Below, piece by piece: positions 1-11,470 of a DNA stretch of 64,000 bases. The DNA is from Liolophura sinensis (lineage: Eukaryota; Mollusca; Polyplacophora; Chitonida; Chitonidae), in the NCBI RefSeq assembly GCF_032854445.1, contig NW_027017983.1, forward strand, positions 102,977-166,976, given 5' to 3'. The notes below the pieces were generated by a model that did not search any database, was not told the DNA's origin, and worked only from the letters and a program-made list of their open reading frames with translations. A program made the position numbers and the translations under genes. How positions within the stretch are numbered: position 1 is the first letter of the stretch; every line of letters begins with the position of its first letter.

Positions 1-902
1 TCGTTTAATAATTTATAACTGGCATCGCCAGCAATGCTGTCGGATATATCGAATATAGTGTTGACTGTGCAGAACTTTTCCCGAACATGAGCGAAGTCTA
101 CTCAGTCAACAAGGATATGTTTGATGCCGTATTCTGCATCACATCCAACACACTGTGGGGCATTAAGAATTAAACTCTGTCAAACGAGATTGCCGGGTAC
201 GGCACCTAGTTGAAACTACTTGGTCTCTGCGTGTCTATTAGAATTATTGCCAATGACAAGGTGAATAATGTGCAGTTTGTTGTGTACCTCTAAATCCCAT
301 TCATCCTGCTAAAGGCGAGGAACATATTTAAGAATATTAGACCTAAAAACATTGTTTTCTATGTAAGACTAAAATTTAGAGAATTAACGGATTTTTAAGT
401 TTATTTTCCTGTACTGTTAAAAGGCAGGAGAGTGAGTCACTACATATCACTGCCCTCTGGGCACGCCCAGAAGAAACATATGATAAGGCCAAGAGTATAG
501 CTCTGGCTTCTGCTGAGAGGATTGAAATAGATGTCAGACGAAGAAAAGAGACTCGCTGTTCTAAGCCATAAACGTATATAAATTTGTAATCCGGTTAATT
601 AGCCTTGATTTCAGCAAAACGTTGCTAAATTGTATTTATTTAATTTAAATTAATTATTTAATTGGAGCCTTTGTACATTTAGCTTTAGGTATTTTAATAT
701 GAGAAATAAACGATAATTTGCGATCAAATATAACCCCTAAACATTTATTTTCCCCAACGATTTTAACTGTTTCCGCACAATCTAATGGATCTAATTGAAG
801 TTTCCGTTTATGACCAAAATGCATACCGACGGTTTGAGACGTAGAAAATCTAAAACCGTTGGCAACTGCCCACCTCTCGATTTTATTCAGAAAAAGTTGC
901 AG

Positions 903-1443
903 TTACCGCTTGATGTTATTCATATTTTTAGCACAGTAGCTTGTAAGGAAACCATCAACATACCACGAACCAGATGTAAATCTTCTAGCGAGACTATTTA
1001 GTTTGATCTTAAACAAGATAGGGCAGGTGCCTACAGGTACACCCATCTCCTCCTCATAAGTCAGAAAAATGGGCCGCACCCGTACCTTAAAATTAAGATC
1101 AGATAAAAATTTGGACATAGATAGAGATAAACGACCTTTTAAACCCATACCGGAAAGGTCTTTCAAAATACTATATTTACATATGGTGTCGTAGGCTTTT
1201 TCAAGGTCAAAACATATCGACACCACATGTTCATCTTTAAAAAACCCTAACAGATCGACCTTGAAGAAAACGACATTGAATATTAGATAAAAGCTTGTTG
1301 GTTTCAAGAAACCAAATAAGTCTATCATTTATCGCCAGTTCTATAGTTTTACAGACACAGCTGGTAAGAGCTGCGGGAGGGTGATTATTTGGATCAGTAT
1401 GATCCTTACCCGTTTTGGAAACCGGGATAATACACGCCTCCAT
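903..1443 (-). pseudogene. Reverse transcriptase fragment of LINE copy A
   Basis: Two overlapping minus-strand frames carry an RT N-terminal block (ACIIPVSKTGKDHTDPNNH, then LTSCVCKTIELAINDRL) and the palm block (FDLEKAYDT, MGVPVGTCPILFKIKLNSL). The catalytic aspartate region reads YVDGFL where other copies read YVDDFL, so one of the two metal-binding aspartates is gone. A frameshift at about 1240-1330 separates the two parts. It makes first-strand cDNA at the nicked target in an intact element; this copy cannot. Confidence 0.85.
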
Positions 1444-2129
1444 TCATGACAGTGGAAAATTACTAGTTATCCAAGTATTATTAAGTAAGCCCAAGAGAGT
1501 CTCAAGTGATTGAGGTGGTAAATGGTTCAAAAGTTTATGATATATATTATCCGAGCCACATGCAGTATCGTGAGCCTTTTTGAGTGAAGTTTAAGCTCTT
1601 CGAACTAAAAAGGACGATTACTGTGTTCCAAGTTCTTAGAAGAAAAGAGCGATTTAATTTTCTACTTCTGGTTTTTAATATGCTGGAATTCTGAAGTATA
1701 ATTCTCAGAAGAAGATTTCCTGGAAATTGTTTCAGCTAGTTTATTTGCTATATCAGGTGGTGAAGTTAATATATTATCTGCATCTTTTAAATGCTGAACT
1801 TTTGATTTATTATTTTTACCCTGAAGTTTCTGAATCATGTTCCAGACCTTACGCATGGGTGTTTGTGACGTAATGCCTGAAAGCAAGTTCCGCTAGCAAG
1901 AACGTCTTTTGGATTGAGTAATCGACGAGCCCTAGCTCTAACAATACGAAACTGGTTTAAGTTATTATCATTAGGACATATATTAAAAGTTGCTCGGCGT
2001 TTTTGCGGTCCTTAAAGGTTTTGTGACAGTTGTTGTCATATTTTTGGATTGGTTTACTTTTGGATTTGTCGTGATCTTAGGGATACTTCTATCGGCAGCT
2101 TGTAAAACAAGTTCATCAATTTTACTATA

Positions 2130-2365
2130 TTTATTTATTAATTTATTTATTTGATTGGTGTTTTACGCCGTACTCAAGAATATTTCACTTATATGACGGC
2201 GGCCAGCATTATGGTGGGTTGAAACCGGGCAGAGCCCGGGGGAAGCCTACGAACATCCGCAGGTTGCTGGCAGACCTTCCCACGTACGTCCGGAGACGAA
2301 GCCAGCATGAGCTGGACTTGAACTCACAGCGACCGCATTGGTGAGAGGCTTCTGGGTCATTATGC
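2130..2365 (-). mobile_element. SINE-1 insertion (tRNA-headed) with 14-bp target-site duplication
   Basis: This interrupts the endonuclease region of LINE copy A. The direct repeat TCAATTTTACTATA flanks it at 2116-2129 and 2366-2379. On the minus strand the head contains a B-box-like GAGTTCAAGTCC, as in tRNA-derived pol III promoters, and the 3' end is an AAAT-rich tail (2130-2155). The far 5' end with the A box is missing, so it is 5'-truncated. Just before the tail it has the same module as the LINE 3' end (GAATATT, then GGCGTAAA-like), suggesting LINE-driven mobilisation. Confidence 0.9.
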
Positions 2366-2682
2366 TCAATTTTACTATAAGATCATCTGCTATTCAGAGT
2401 TTCTGGAGTGATATCAGCCTCATAGAACATCTCAAATGCGATCGAATCTGCTTTATCGAAGTTCCAATTAGCTACACGTTCTGAAGAATTAGAAGTGATA
2501 TCTTCTGGGACAATAGGGAAATGGTCACTATCAGAAAGATAACCATACAACTTCCAAGAAAAATAAGAGAGAAGTGATAGATCTGTTATAGTGAGATCGA
2601 TAGCAGAATAAGCTTCATTACCCATATAAATGTGTGTTAGAACCATCATTGAAATAACATCATTGAAATATATCCATTCTGC

Positions 2683-3185
2683 CATGTGGTCAATTATTAC
2701 ATACATACCCTTGTATCTTGCCTGAATTCCGGGCACTTCTCCATAACACCAGGCAAATCTTTGCATATAGCGGTGCAGTGATGAATAACGGGAGGAAGAA
2801 GACAGCAAATGCCACTATTCCATGAAATATAGCCCGGTTCGTGCTGTTAAGCTTGCGAATGAAGCAGCGTGAATTTGAACCGTCCTCAGCCTGACAAAAA
2901 TGAATACCAACAATTTTTTTATGACAAACCTTAAGAAGACAAAATCACACACGTAGAGTTTAAGTCGAATAGTTACCGGTAATGTGTCTTGACGGGTACC
3001 CTAATGACTAAATTCTGAACGCTCAAACTATCCTTATACAGGTTCTAAGGAATACATAAAAATGCTATTTTGTTGAGAGCAGAACTGTCAGACTTATATG
3101 AAATGTATTAGTCTTAAAACAGGTGCAATATCCATAGAGCAAAGGACTATTACAGCAATGGTACAGAATAGTCAATAATTTTATT
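2683..3185. other. Unassigned sequence
   Basis: Between the endonuclease end of copy A and the next LINE 3' end I recognise no coding or repeat signature. The short open frames here show no conserved motif. Confidence 0.5.
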
Positions 3186-4118
3186 TGAACGCCACATCGG
3201 TAATATTTCAGCCATATCGTGACGAATGAATGATTATGGTTTAACGCCACATTGGCAATATTTCAGCCATATTGTGTCGAGAGCAAGGCGAAAACACGAG
3301 GCTGTTGAGGTTTCCGAAGTTGTGGTCAAAAGATCAAAAATGAAACATAAATGCTTGGGCTGGTTTAAAAACAGATAAGAACAACCGAAACAGGTAAAAC
3401 TCGAAAACCCGCATTTTTTAAAAATGGTGTATCAAGAAATGTATCTAACTTTTTATTGATAAAATTTTATATATTAATAATTATATCTTATGATATAGCG
3501 ATGTTGTCAAATAAATCATGTATAGAGTTGACTGTGTAGAATCTCTCCCGAACATTATGGGCAAAGTCTACACAGTCAGCCAAGATATGTTTTATGCCGT
3601 ATTGGGCATCGCATCCAACACACTTGGGAACACTGCTCCCATCTAGTATGAAAATTGTATGTTAGACGAGAATGCCCAATACGACACCTTGTTAAAACGA
3701 CTTGGTCTCAACGAGACATTTGACAAGTATAAATATTGTAGCCAATGACAGGGTGAATAGCATGCAGTTTATTACAGATCTGCAAGTCCCATTCACCCTG
3801 CCAAAGGCGACGAATATATTTAAGAATATTGGACTTCATGTCATTATAAGGGATTTTAGTCTTAGATATGGGTTTATTGAGGGCAGCTTTCGCCTCCCTG
3901 TCTGCGACTGTGTTTCCATGGATAGCAGTATGATCCACCAGAATATAATATCTTTACCTCTTCTAATTAGTTTTCTATGCATGGCTAAAATTTGAAGGAT
4001 CAAGAGATTTTTAAAGTTATTATTCTGTGTTGCCAAAAGGGCAAGAGAGCGAATCACTGCATATCATTGCCCTCTGGGAGTATAGCTCTGGCCTCGGCAG
4101 AGAATATTGAAGAAGATG
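3186..4118 (-). mobile_element. Nimb-like LINE 3' part (3'UTR and RNase H), with a second 3' end abutting it
   Basis: A 38-bp scrap of LINE 3' end (3186-3223) is followed directly by a full 3' terminus (GAATGAATGATTATGG, from 3224), so two 3' ends sit in tandem on the minus strand. The second continues through the 3'UTR (to about 3510) and the RNase H tail and core (about 4080-3530; the VADREAKAAL block at 3938-3880). It is then cut by a truncated LTR at 4119. Frames are broken. Confidence 0.85.
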
Positions 4119-4851
4119 CTAAATTTAGCTTGCCACTGTTTACATATGCTAAGTTCAGGGCCTGCTGTCTGCCTCTACCTTAGAATGTTCCAGAATACGC
4201 TCAGTTCGGTGCCTGTCTGTTTACATCAAGTGTTCAGGAATTTTCTTATTCTAGACAATTCCACCAGGCTATATAAGACCTATGAAAGTAGGTCAAAGGA
4301 GGAGAACGGAGATTTATTGAGAGTTTTGGATGCTTTCGCTGTGTGTTACTTTAGTAGGCCTTTTGTGCTGAATTTTGGTGTCTTTATCGCCTCTGGCTTT
4401 GTTATATCCTATCTCCACCGAACACTTGTTCAGTTTGAACTTGTATATTTAATTTGTGCTCTTGTATACACAGTGCTTATTAGTACACGGACCCTGTCTG
4501 TGGAATTTTGTGTATATTTCGTCATACACTCAGTTATTCTGTGGATTTCCCCTCTTGTGAATTTGCCTCTGAGCATGCCTGTGTGGTATGTATTGTGGAA
4601 TATATGCGTCCGTTTGGACTTGACACCGTTGTACATGTAAGTACTTTAGTATCTGTATAGATACTGTTATCCTTTCTTGTTAAACGTAAGTACTGTAGTA
4701 TTTGTATAAGTCTTGTTATCTGTCCTTGTTAAACCTAATAAATTGTTGTAAAATAAAATCTGCTGGTTTTGGTTACTTTTTTGTGCGGCTAAACTGTCGT
4801 GTATTTCAAACAAGCCATCTCTTTATAATACAGGCAGTTTGGGTCGTAACA
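4119..4851 (+). mobile_element. 5'-truncated solo LTR (family LTR-a, copy 1)
   Basis: It aligns by eye to the complete LTR at 29841-30626 but lacks its first ~28 bp. It has a TATA box (TATATAAGACC near 4269), paired AATAAA signals near 4737-4757, and ends in CGTAACA at 4851. It sits between two minus-strand LINE pieces, RNase H on the left and RT on the right, so roughly the LINE linker was lost together with the LTR 5' end. No 4-bp duplication survives. An internal hydrophobic open frame is judged fortuitous. Confidence 0.82.
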
Positions 4852-5220
4852 ATACCCACGGTTTTAGACGTCGAAAATCTAAAACCATTTTCAGTTGCCC
4901 ATTTCCCGATGTTATTGAGACAAAGCTGCAAGTGACGTTCGATATTATTCATATTTTTTGTTCGGTAGGATATAAGGAAATCATCCAAGTATAAAGAACC
5001 CTCTGTACGAGATGTTAATGTTTTTGCTAGGCTACTTATTGTTATACTGAACAGAGTTGGTGATAGAATGCTGCCCTGGGGTACACCCATTTCCTGGTCG
5101 CAAGAGTCAGAAAGAGTGGACCCAACCCGTACCTTAAACTGACGATTAGATAGAAATTGAGATATAAATAAAGATAAGTCACCTTTTAATCCCATATCCG
5201 CGAGGTCTTTTAATCCCATC
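4852..5220 (-). mobile_element. Nimb-like LINE fragment, reverse transcriptase
   Basis: Minus-strand frame 5219-4806 reads GRLS-type palm sequence, MGVPQGSILSPTLFSITISSLAKTL (written in two parts here: MGVPQGSILSPTLF and ITISSLAKTL), SLYLDDFLISYR (the YVDD box as YLDD), and WATENGFRFSTSKTV. It is the best-preserved RT core in the first 10 kb. It is probably the same copy as 3224-4118, interrupted by the LTR with loss of the linker. A short repeat of the phrase 'aggtctttTAATCCCAT' at 5195-5220 marks its upstream edge. Confidence 0.85.
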
Positions 5221-5391
5221 TCCGGTTAGGGTCTGTAACGCTCGTCATTTTCAAATTGTATCTAATACCGCTTAACCTGGGGCTAGGGGCCGTAAAGGTA
5301 GCCATTCTCATTACATCAGCATGACGCCTTTATGAACAGTTACAATTAAAGCGCGACTGAGACACTTGTTTAATTATTTGACCTGGAACTC

Positions 5392-5655
5392 ATTCACGGA
5401 CTGCGAATTTGAACTTATGGATATGGAATTCATGCCTGGAATATGCATTGTCTGCCCGGCATCATTGAAAACTGATGACTGCTTCTCTCTTGTGTGTTAC
5501 CGGTTTTATTTCGTATTTGTATAATTTCTTACATTTCTTTGGGAGTTAGTGTTAAACGTTCTTTTGGAAATGGATCTTGCGATTATCGACTTGGAACGCC
5601 TTTTACGAACTACGAATGGTATATGAATGTCGGACTGGACGCTTATATTTACTAC
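5392..5655 (+). repeat. Unclassified interspersed repeat, family R2b copy 1
   Basis: About 260 bp are shared with 40930-41195, including matching blocks around GCATCATTGAAAACTGATGA, TGTGTGTTACCGG and GATTATCGACTTGGAACGCC. No terminal inverted repeats, tRNA head or poly-A tail are visible. It could be a piece of a longer element such as an LTR; the class is unknown. The flanks 5221-5391 and 5656-5889 show nothing recognisable. Confidence 0.7.
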
Positions 5656-5889
5656 GGAAATACATGTAGTAAGGAAAATCATTAGACTCATTTAGGATTT
5701 GCCCCGAAGACCTTGCGAGGGACCTTTGGCACGTTAGTAAATTAATTTAAGGCACAATGTTGGTGTCCCTTTGGCCAGTTTGCACAACAAAGCGGTTCTC
5801 TTTCTGCTAACCCATGCCAATGTTACGCATGCAGTTGAATGCGTTAGGTTAATGGAACACAGTGTGTTGTACCCTAAACAAGAAAGTTT

Positions 5890-6080
5890 GCTTTAACCCG
5901 TATTGGAGAATATTTCACTTATACAACGGCAGCCAACATTATAATGGGGGTAGGGGCGGACAACGTCCCAGGGGAAAGTCACGACTTTCCGAAGGTTTAT
6001 GAAAGACTTCTCACGAACGGTCGGAGAGGGAACCAGCATTAGTCTGACATAACTCACAGAGACCGCACTGATAAGAGTAA
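5890..6080 (-). mobile_element. Diverged SINE-1 copy
   Basis: It follows the SINE-1 layout (GAGAATATTTCACTTATAC near 5905, 'ggcagccaacattataatggg', then the head region with 'actcacagagaccgcactgataagag') with many substitutions. It is an old copy. The tail and A-box ends are not distinct. From 6081 to 6496 nothing is recognised. Confidence 0.65.
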
Positions 6081-6496
6081 TCTAGAAACTATGGAGCTTC
6101 ACAGATGTGTTTAATTCATTTACACGTATGTAGTGAAGACACAAATTCAAAATATGAATATGCTCTTACCGTCAAGAAGATCAATGGAAGGCTGGCTAAT
6201 ACTGACAACACCCACACGACTGTTACTGCAATCCTGGCATTTGGAACGGTGCAGTATGATTTTGCTTTTAATGGATGGCATACAGCAACATAACTGGAAA
6301 AAAAAATTGTCGTTCAATCGGCTTCACCCTGACACCCATGAAACATCTTTTGCAAGTAATAAACAAATATTGTGAAAGCAGTGGAGGCTAGTGTTAACAG
6401 ACACTTGATGGTACTTGTTGAGAACCGGTATGGATATGTTATTGTTCGTAAAATGTGAAATCAAAACAGCATTTTCAGTATTTCTAGATTTATTTA

Positions 6497-8415
6497 TTAT
6501 GGGCAGCTTTTGCCTCCCTGTCTACGACCGTGTTTTCTTGGATATCAATATGGCTCGGTATTCAACAGAATATAATATCTTTCCCTCTTCTAATTAGTTT
6601 TCTGTGCAAGGATAAAATTTCAAGAATAAGCGGATTTTTAAATTTATTACTCTGTATTGCCGAAAGGCATGAGAGCGAGTCGCTACATATCACTGCCCTT
6701 TGGACACGCCCAGAAGAAACATATGATCAGGCCAGGAGTATAGCCCTGGCCTCGACAGAGAAGATTGAAGAGGAGGATGGCAGGCAAAAAGAAGAGACTA
6801 ACTGTTATAAGACAACCGCAGACGTAACTCTATCCCCATCCTTTGTCCCATCAGTACATATAACTTGATAATTCCCACAAAACCTTCCTAAATTAAAAGA
6901 GGATTTGTACTGGATTTATTATATTTACGTATATACGAAGACCAAACGGAGGGATTTTGTTGGGACATTTATTACATTTATCTACATATGATGGATTGAA
7001 AACACAGTCGTAAACAGGGTTTGTTGGATGGGCTTTAAGCCTTGTAGCATATTGAAGACTCGGTTTTATACGTCGGTTATATAAAAAAGGCTCATTTGCC
7101 CCCACGTATAAAATTTCAACTGGCAAGGCTGAGCCTCAAAGTGAAAAAAGAGAATCCAACATTCTTAGATACGATTTTTCAGCGGAATCATAAATGATGG
7201 ACCCGTAGTCCACTTTAGACCTCACCAGAGAACAATATAGGTTAAATTAAATATATCATTCAACACCCCAATCGGTGCTATACAGGACTTTGATTACAGC
7301 GAGAGCCTTTCTCCATTTAACTTCAAGCATTTTTACATGAGGTATAAAATGTAATTTATTATCAAATATAACCCCTAAAAATTTATTTTCTCCAACGCTC
7401 TTCACCACAAAAATGTAGATCGGGATCAAGATAAAATTTCCGTTTATTACAAAAACGCATACCAAGGGTCTTGGATGTTGAAAATCTAAAACCGTTCTCA
7501 GTTGCCCATTTTTCCATCTTATTGAGACAAAGCTGCAGCTGACGTTCGATGTTGTTAATTTTTTTTAGCAGCGTAGCATATAAAAAATCATCCACGTATG
7601 AAGAACCCTCTGTGCCAGATGATAGTGTTTTGGCTCAGCTGCGTATTTTTTTGCTGAACAATGCTGGATACAATGTACTGAGGAGTACCCATTTCCCGCT
7701 TATGAGAGTCGGAAAGAGTGGAACCCACCCGTATCTTAAACTGACGATGAGATAAAAATTCGACCTTTAGGACCCATATCAGAAAGATCCCTTAGAATAC
7801 CATATTTCCATGTGGTGTTGTAGGCCTTCTCAAGGTCGAAAAATATAGACACCACATGTTTATCATTGATAAAACCATTGAACCACCAGTGAAGGTTTCA
7901 AATCGAACAAGGTGATCCGTAGTGGATCTAGCTTGACGAAAACCACACTGTATATCACATATTAAGTCGCTTGTTTCTAAAAACCAAGCAAGCCTATTAG
8001 TTCCATAGTCTTAGAGACACAGCTGGTAAGAGCTCTGGGGCGGTAATTAGACGGATCAGCATGATCCTTACCTGGTTTGGGGAGCGGAATAATACACGTC
8101 TCTCTCTCTGACGGTGGAAAATTACCACTTATACAAATATACAGCCTAGAGAGTCTCAAGTGGCTCAGGCCGTAAATGATTCAGAAACTTATAATGTACG
8201 TTTTCAGGACCACAAGCAGTATTGTGTGCCTTTTTTAATGCAGTTTTGTGTTTTTTGATATCAAATTGGCGATTATAATCTTCTGAAATTTTAGAAAAAA
8301 GGGGCAATTTAACTTTCCCCTTCTGGTTTTTTAATATGTTGAAATTCAGAAGAATAATTATCAGAAGAAGATTTCTTGCAAATAGTCTCAGCTAATTTAT
8401 TTGCTATATCAGATG
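6497..8415 (-). mobile_element. Nimb-like LINE fragment (RNase H start, linker, RT)
   Basis: In minus-strand order, the RT N-terminal blocks lie at about 8400-7980 (ACIIPLPKPGKDHADPSNYRP, LTSCVSKTMEL) and the palm with a damaged catalytic box around 7790-7400 (WATENGFRFSTSKT at 7530-7490). The RT end and linker follow (7250-6893; LKAHPTNPVYDCVFN), then the first half of RNase H (about 6850-6500). An internal deletion at about 6870-6895 fuses linker to RNase H. Both ends are truncated. It abuts plus-strand copy B at about 8416-8430. Confidence 0.85.
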
Positions 8416-9999
8416 GTTTTATAACCTCAAAATAATAATAATAAACCTATTGGCCCAACACAGCGTCCCTCTAAGGCCATTAGGGATCCTGTCCAAACAT
8501 TTAATACGTTTGGATCGTTGGAGGACGTTAGTCCTTCGACATCAGAAGTGGATGTGATGGATACATCACCCCCTCCAGAGAGATCTTCAAGCCGATCTCC
8601 AAGACAGGGTCGTCCTCGGTCCAAACATAAAGATAAATGTGCTATACTTTCTCACCATAATGTCTATGTACGACAAAATTATACGATGGAATTGTCGAGG
8701 TATTAAGGTAAACTTTATTGAAATAACACAGCAAGACAGGTTGAGAAAATTAAATTGCCCTTTTCTTCTAAAAATTTAGAAGATTATAATCGTCCTTTTA
8801 ATATCGATGAACTTAAAATTGCATTAAAAGAGGCACACGATACTGCATGTGGTTCTGATAACGTATATTATAGTTTGTGAACCGTTTACTACTTGAGCCA
8901 CTTGAAACTCTCGTGGGCTTGCTTAATGATATTTGGATAACTGGTCATTTTTCACCGTAATGGAAGGAGGCGTGTATTATCCCTGTCCCCAAATCGGCAA
9001 AGGATCATACTGATCCGTCCCATAGCTTTTGTCAGCTTTGTCTGTTAGACTATGGAACGGATGATTAATCACAGACTTGTTTGGTTTCATGAAACCAACA
9101 AGTAACTTTCTAATATAAATTGTGGTTTTGGGCAAGGTAGATCTACTATGGATAAGGTAGTCCAATTTGAAACTTTTATTCGTGGTGGTGTTATCAATAA
9201 TAAACATGTGGTGTCCATATTGAAAAGGCTTACGACACCACATGGATATATGGTATTTTAAAAATACCTTGCTAATATGGACCTTAAAGGCCGATTACCA
9301 ATATTCAGATGAGAATTTTTATCTTATCCTCATCTTAATGTTCGGGTTGGGTCCACCCTTTCTGACTCTCATGAGCAGGAAATGGGTGTACCCCAGGGCA
9401 GCATTCTATCTCCTACTTTGTTCAGCATAAAAATAGTCCGGCTAAAACATTAACATCTTGTACGGGGGGTTCTTTATATGTTGATGATTTCCTTGTATCC
9501 TACCGAGTTAAAAATTTGAAAAACATCGAAGGTTAGTTGCGGCTGTGCCACAATAAGATCGAGAAATGAGCAACTGAAAACGGTTTTAGATTTTCAACGT
9601 CTAAAACCGTTGGTATGCAGTTTTTGTAATAAACGGAAACTTTATCTTGACCCTGAGCTTAATTTTTGTGGGGAACAGATTAAAACTGCTGGAGAAACAA
9701 AATATTTAGGTAGAATATTTGATAGCAAGCTATCTTATTCCTCATTTGAAAATGCTTAAAGCTAAATGCACAAAGACTCTCGATATAATTAAGTTTCGAT
9801 ATAATTGTTTTATTGAATCTATATCGTTCTCTGGTGAGGTCTAAATTGGACTATGGGTACATCATTTACGGTTCCGCTAGGAAATCGTATATAGAAATGT
9901 TGGATCTAGTTTATCACCAAGTTTTGAGACTCAGCCTTGGTGTTTTTAGAACGTCGCCAGTAGGGAGTTCATACGCTGAGGTAAATGAGCCTTCTTTAT

Positions 10000-10158
10000 G
10001 TTTATTTATTTAATTGATTGGTGTTTTACGCCGTACTCAAGAATATTTCACTTATACGACGGCGGCCAGCATTATGGTGGGAGGAAACCGGGCAGAGCCC
10101 GGGGAAAACCCACGACCATCCGCAGGTTGCTGGAGACCTTCCCACGTACGGCCGGAGA
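10000..10158 (-). mobile_element. SINE-1 insertion in LINE copy B linker, with imperfect 13-bp target-site duplication
   Basis: It is flanked by GAGCCTTCTTTAT (9987-9999) and GAACCTTCTGTAT (10159-10171); both match the LINE linker, so the repeat is a genuine target-site duplication. Its tail at 10000-10017 is AAAT-rich on the minus strand. The head is 5'-truncated inside the body (ends at CCGGAGAG), losing the tRNA part. This is one of the best-conserved SINE-1 bodies here. Confidence 0.9.
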
Positions 10159-10399
10159 GAACCTTCTGTATATAACCGACGTATAAAATTAAGCCTTCAA
10201 TATGCTACAAAGTTTAAAGGTCATCCAACAAACCCTGCCTACGACTGTGTTTTCAATCGATCATATGTAGATAAATTTAATAAAAATCCCAACACGACCC
10301 CTTCGTTTGGTTGACGTATACGGCACCATATTGTGGGAGGTGGCATTAATCCACAGGACGTAGCTCCGTTGTTGTATGGCTACTTCGACAGCCCAAATT

Positions 10400-11151
10400 A
10401 ATAGTTGAAATAAATTTATATACACTGACGGGCCGAAGGATGGAGACAGGGTTGCGGCTGAGGCTGTCTTTTCTTCCTCAGCGGGTCACTTCTCTTCGTC
10501 TTCCATCTTTTCTGCCGAGGCCAAGGCTATACTCCTGGCTTTATTATATGTTCCCCAATGGGCAGTGATATGCAGCGACTCGTTTTTCTGCCCTTTGGCA
10601 ATACAGTTTAATAAATGTAAAAATCTACTGATAATTGAAATATTAATCTGGCGTAGAAAACTAAAGGTGAAGATCTTATATTCTGCTAGATATCAAGTCT
10701 TATTGGTATACATGGAAACAGAGTCGTAGAGAAGGAAGCGAAAGCTGCTCTATATAAATCTGTACCTCGGCTTAAAATCTCGCATACTGACATTCGTCCA
10801 AATATTGTTAAATATATTCGTCGTCTTTGGCAGCGTGAATGGAACTTGCAGGCCCATAATAAACTGCATACACTTCATCCTGTCATTGGCTAAAGTTCGT
10901 TTACTTATCGAATGTCTCGTCGAGAGCAGGTGGTTAAAACGAGGTGTACTGGGCATTCTCGTCTAACACACAATTTCATCCTAGATAGGAGCAGTGCTCC
11001 CGAGTGTGTTGGATGTAATGCCCAATATGGCATCAGACATATCCAGGTTGACTGTGTGGGCTTTGCCCATGTTCGGCAGAGATTCTACACGGTCAACTCT
11101 ATATATGATTTGCTTGACAGGATCTCTGGCGATGTTGTCATAAATTTTTGA
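10400..11151 (+). pseudogene. RNase H domain and Cys/His tail of LINE copy B
   Basis: The RNase H start is visible near 10425 ('tatacactgacgggccgaaggatgg', the YTDG-type Asp block), with the AEA block at ~10515-10530 and the SDS block at ~10575. The C-terminal tail 10912-11151 is one open frame, with SRREQVVKTRCTGHSRLTHN and CVGCNAQYGIRHIQVDC, a Cys/His-rich motif typical of the C-terminus of I/Nimb ORF2. In an active element RNase H removes the RNA template from cDNA. Frameshifts in the first half inactivate it. Confidence 0.82.
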
Positions 11152-11192
11152 GGGCCCTTGGCGTTTATCATAAGATTTAAATTTTAATGTTA

Positions 11193-11196
<4 letters not shown>

Positions 11197-11231
<35 letters not shown>
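11197..11231. repeat. (AT)n microsatellite
   Basis: An uninterrupted AT run of about 35 bp in the 3'UTR of LINE copy B. Other copies have a short TATATA stretch at the same place (for example near 13181), so it probably expanded from that. Confidence 0.95.
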
Positions 11232-11234
<3 letters not shown>

Positions 11235-11470
11235 TTTTTCTAGGTAAACGATTTTTACAAATGTAGTGGTTTCGAGTTTTAAGTGTTTTGGTTTTTCTTA
11301 CCTGTTTTTAAATTTGTCCAATTTTGTTTGTTTTATGTTTTCATCACCTTAACGAAAACCTGAACGGCCTCGTGTTTTCAACTTGTTCTCGCTACGATAT
11401 GGCTGAGGTATTGTCTATGTGGCGTTAAGCCATAATCATTCATTCATTCAAAATGACGTTCTACCGTGTT

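Larger units (their letters stand above)
1..2682 (-). mobile_element. Nimb-like LINE copy A (ORF2 part), interrupted by a SINE
   Basis: Read on the minus strand, this is ORF2 of the LINE family that fills the window. RNase H and its Cys/His-rich tail lie at about 560-1 and continue off the window. A deletion at about 645-665 removes most of the linker. Reverse transcriptase lies at about 1440-665, including the LTSCVCKTIE and FDLEKAYDT blocks. The EN-RT spacer is at 2115-1500 and the end of the APE endonuclease (DLTITD, SDSDHFPI) at 2640-2380. The copy is split by a SINE at 2130-2365 and full of frameshifts. It still has Asp in the catalytic SDH motif, unlike copies I and L. Unassigned sequence follows from 2683. 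Confidence 0.88.
8430..11450 (+). mobile_element. Nimb-like LINE copy B, internally deleted, with intact 3' end
   Basis: It begins in the last part of ORF1 (serine-rich tail, 8430-8658), passes the UAAUG stop/start (8658-8662) and keeps only ~75 bp of endonuclease (IIRWNCRGIKVNFIEITQ). A deletion then joins it to the EN-RT spacer. RT follows (about 8800-9750; YVDDFL at ~9475-9495), then the linker (to 10390, split by a SINE at 10000-10158), RNase H (about 10420-11150) and a 3'UTR ending in (ATTC)n at 11450. The 3'UTR holds an (AT)n run at 11197-11231. Multiple frameshifts make it a pseudo-copy. Confidence 0.88.

Noticed and set aside
11197-11231. AT run as a replication origin or matrix-attachment signal
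   Set aside because: It is a simple microsatellite in a LINE 3'UTR; nothing else supports such a role.
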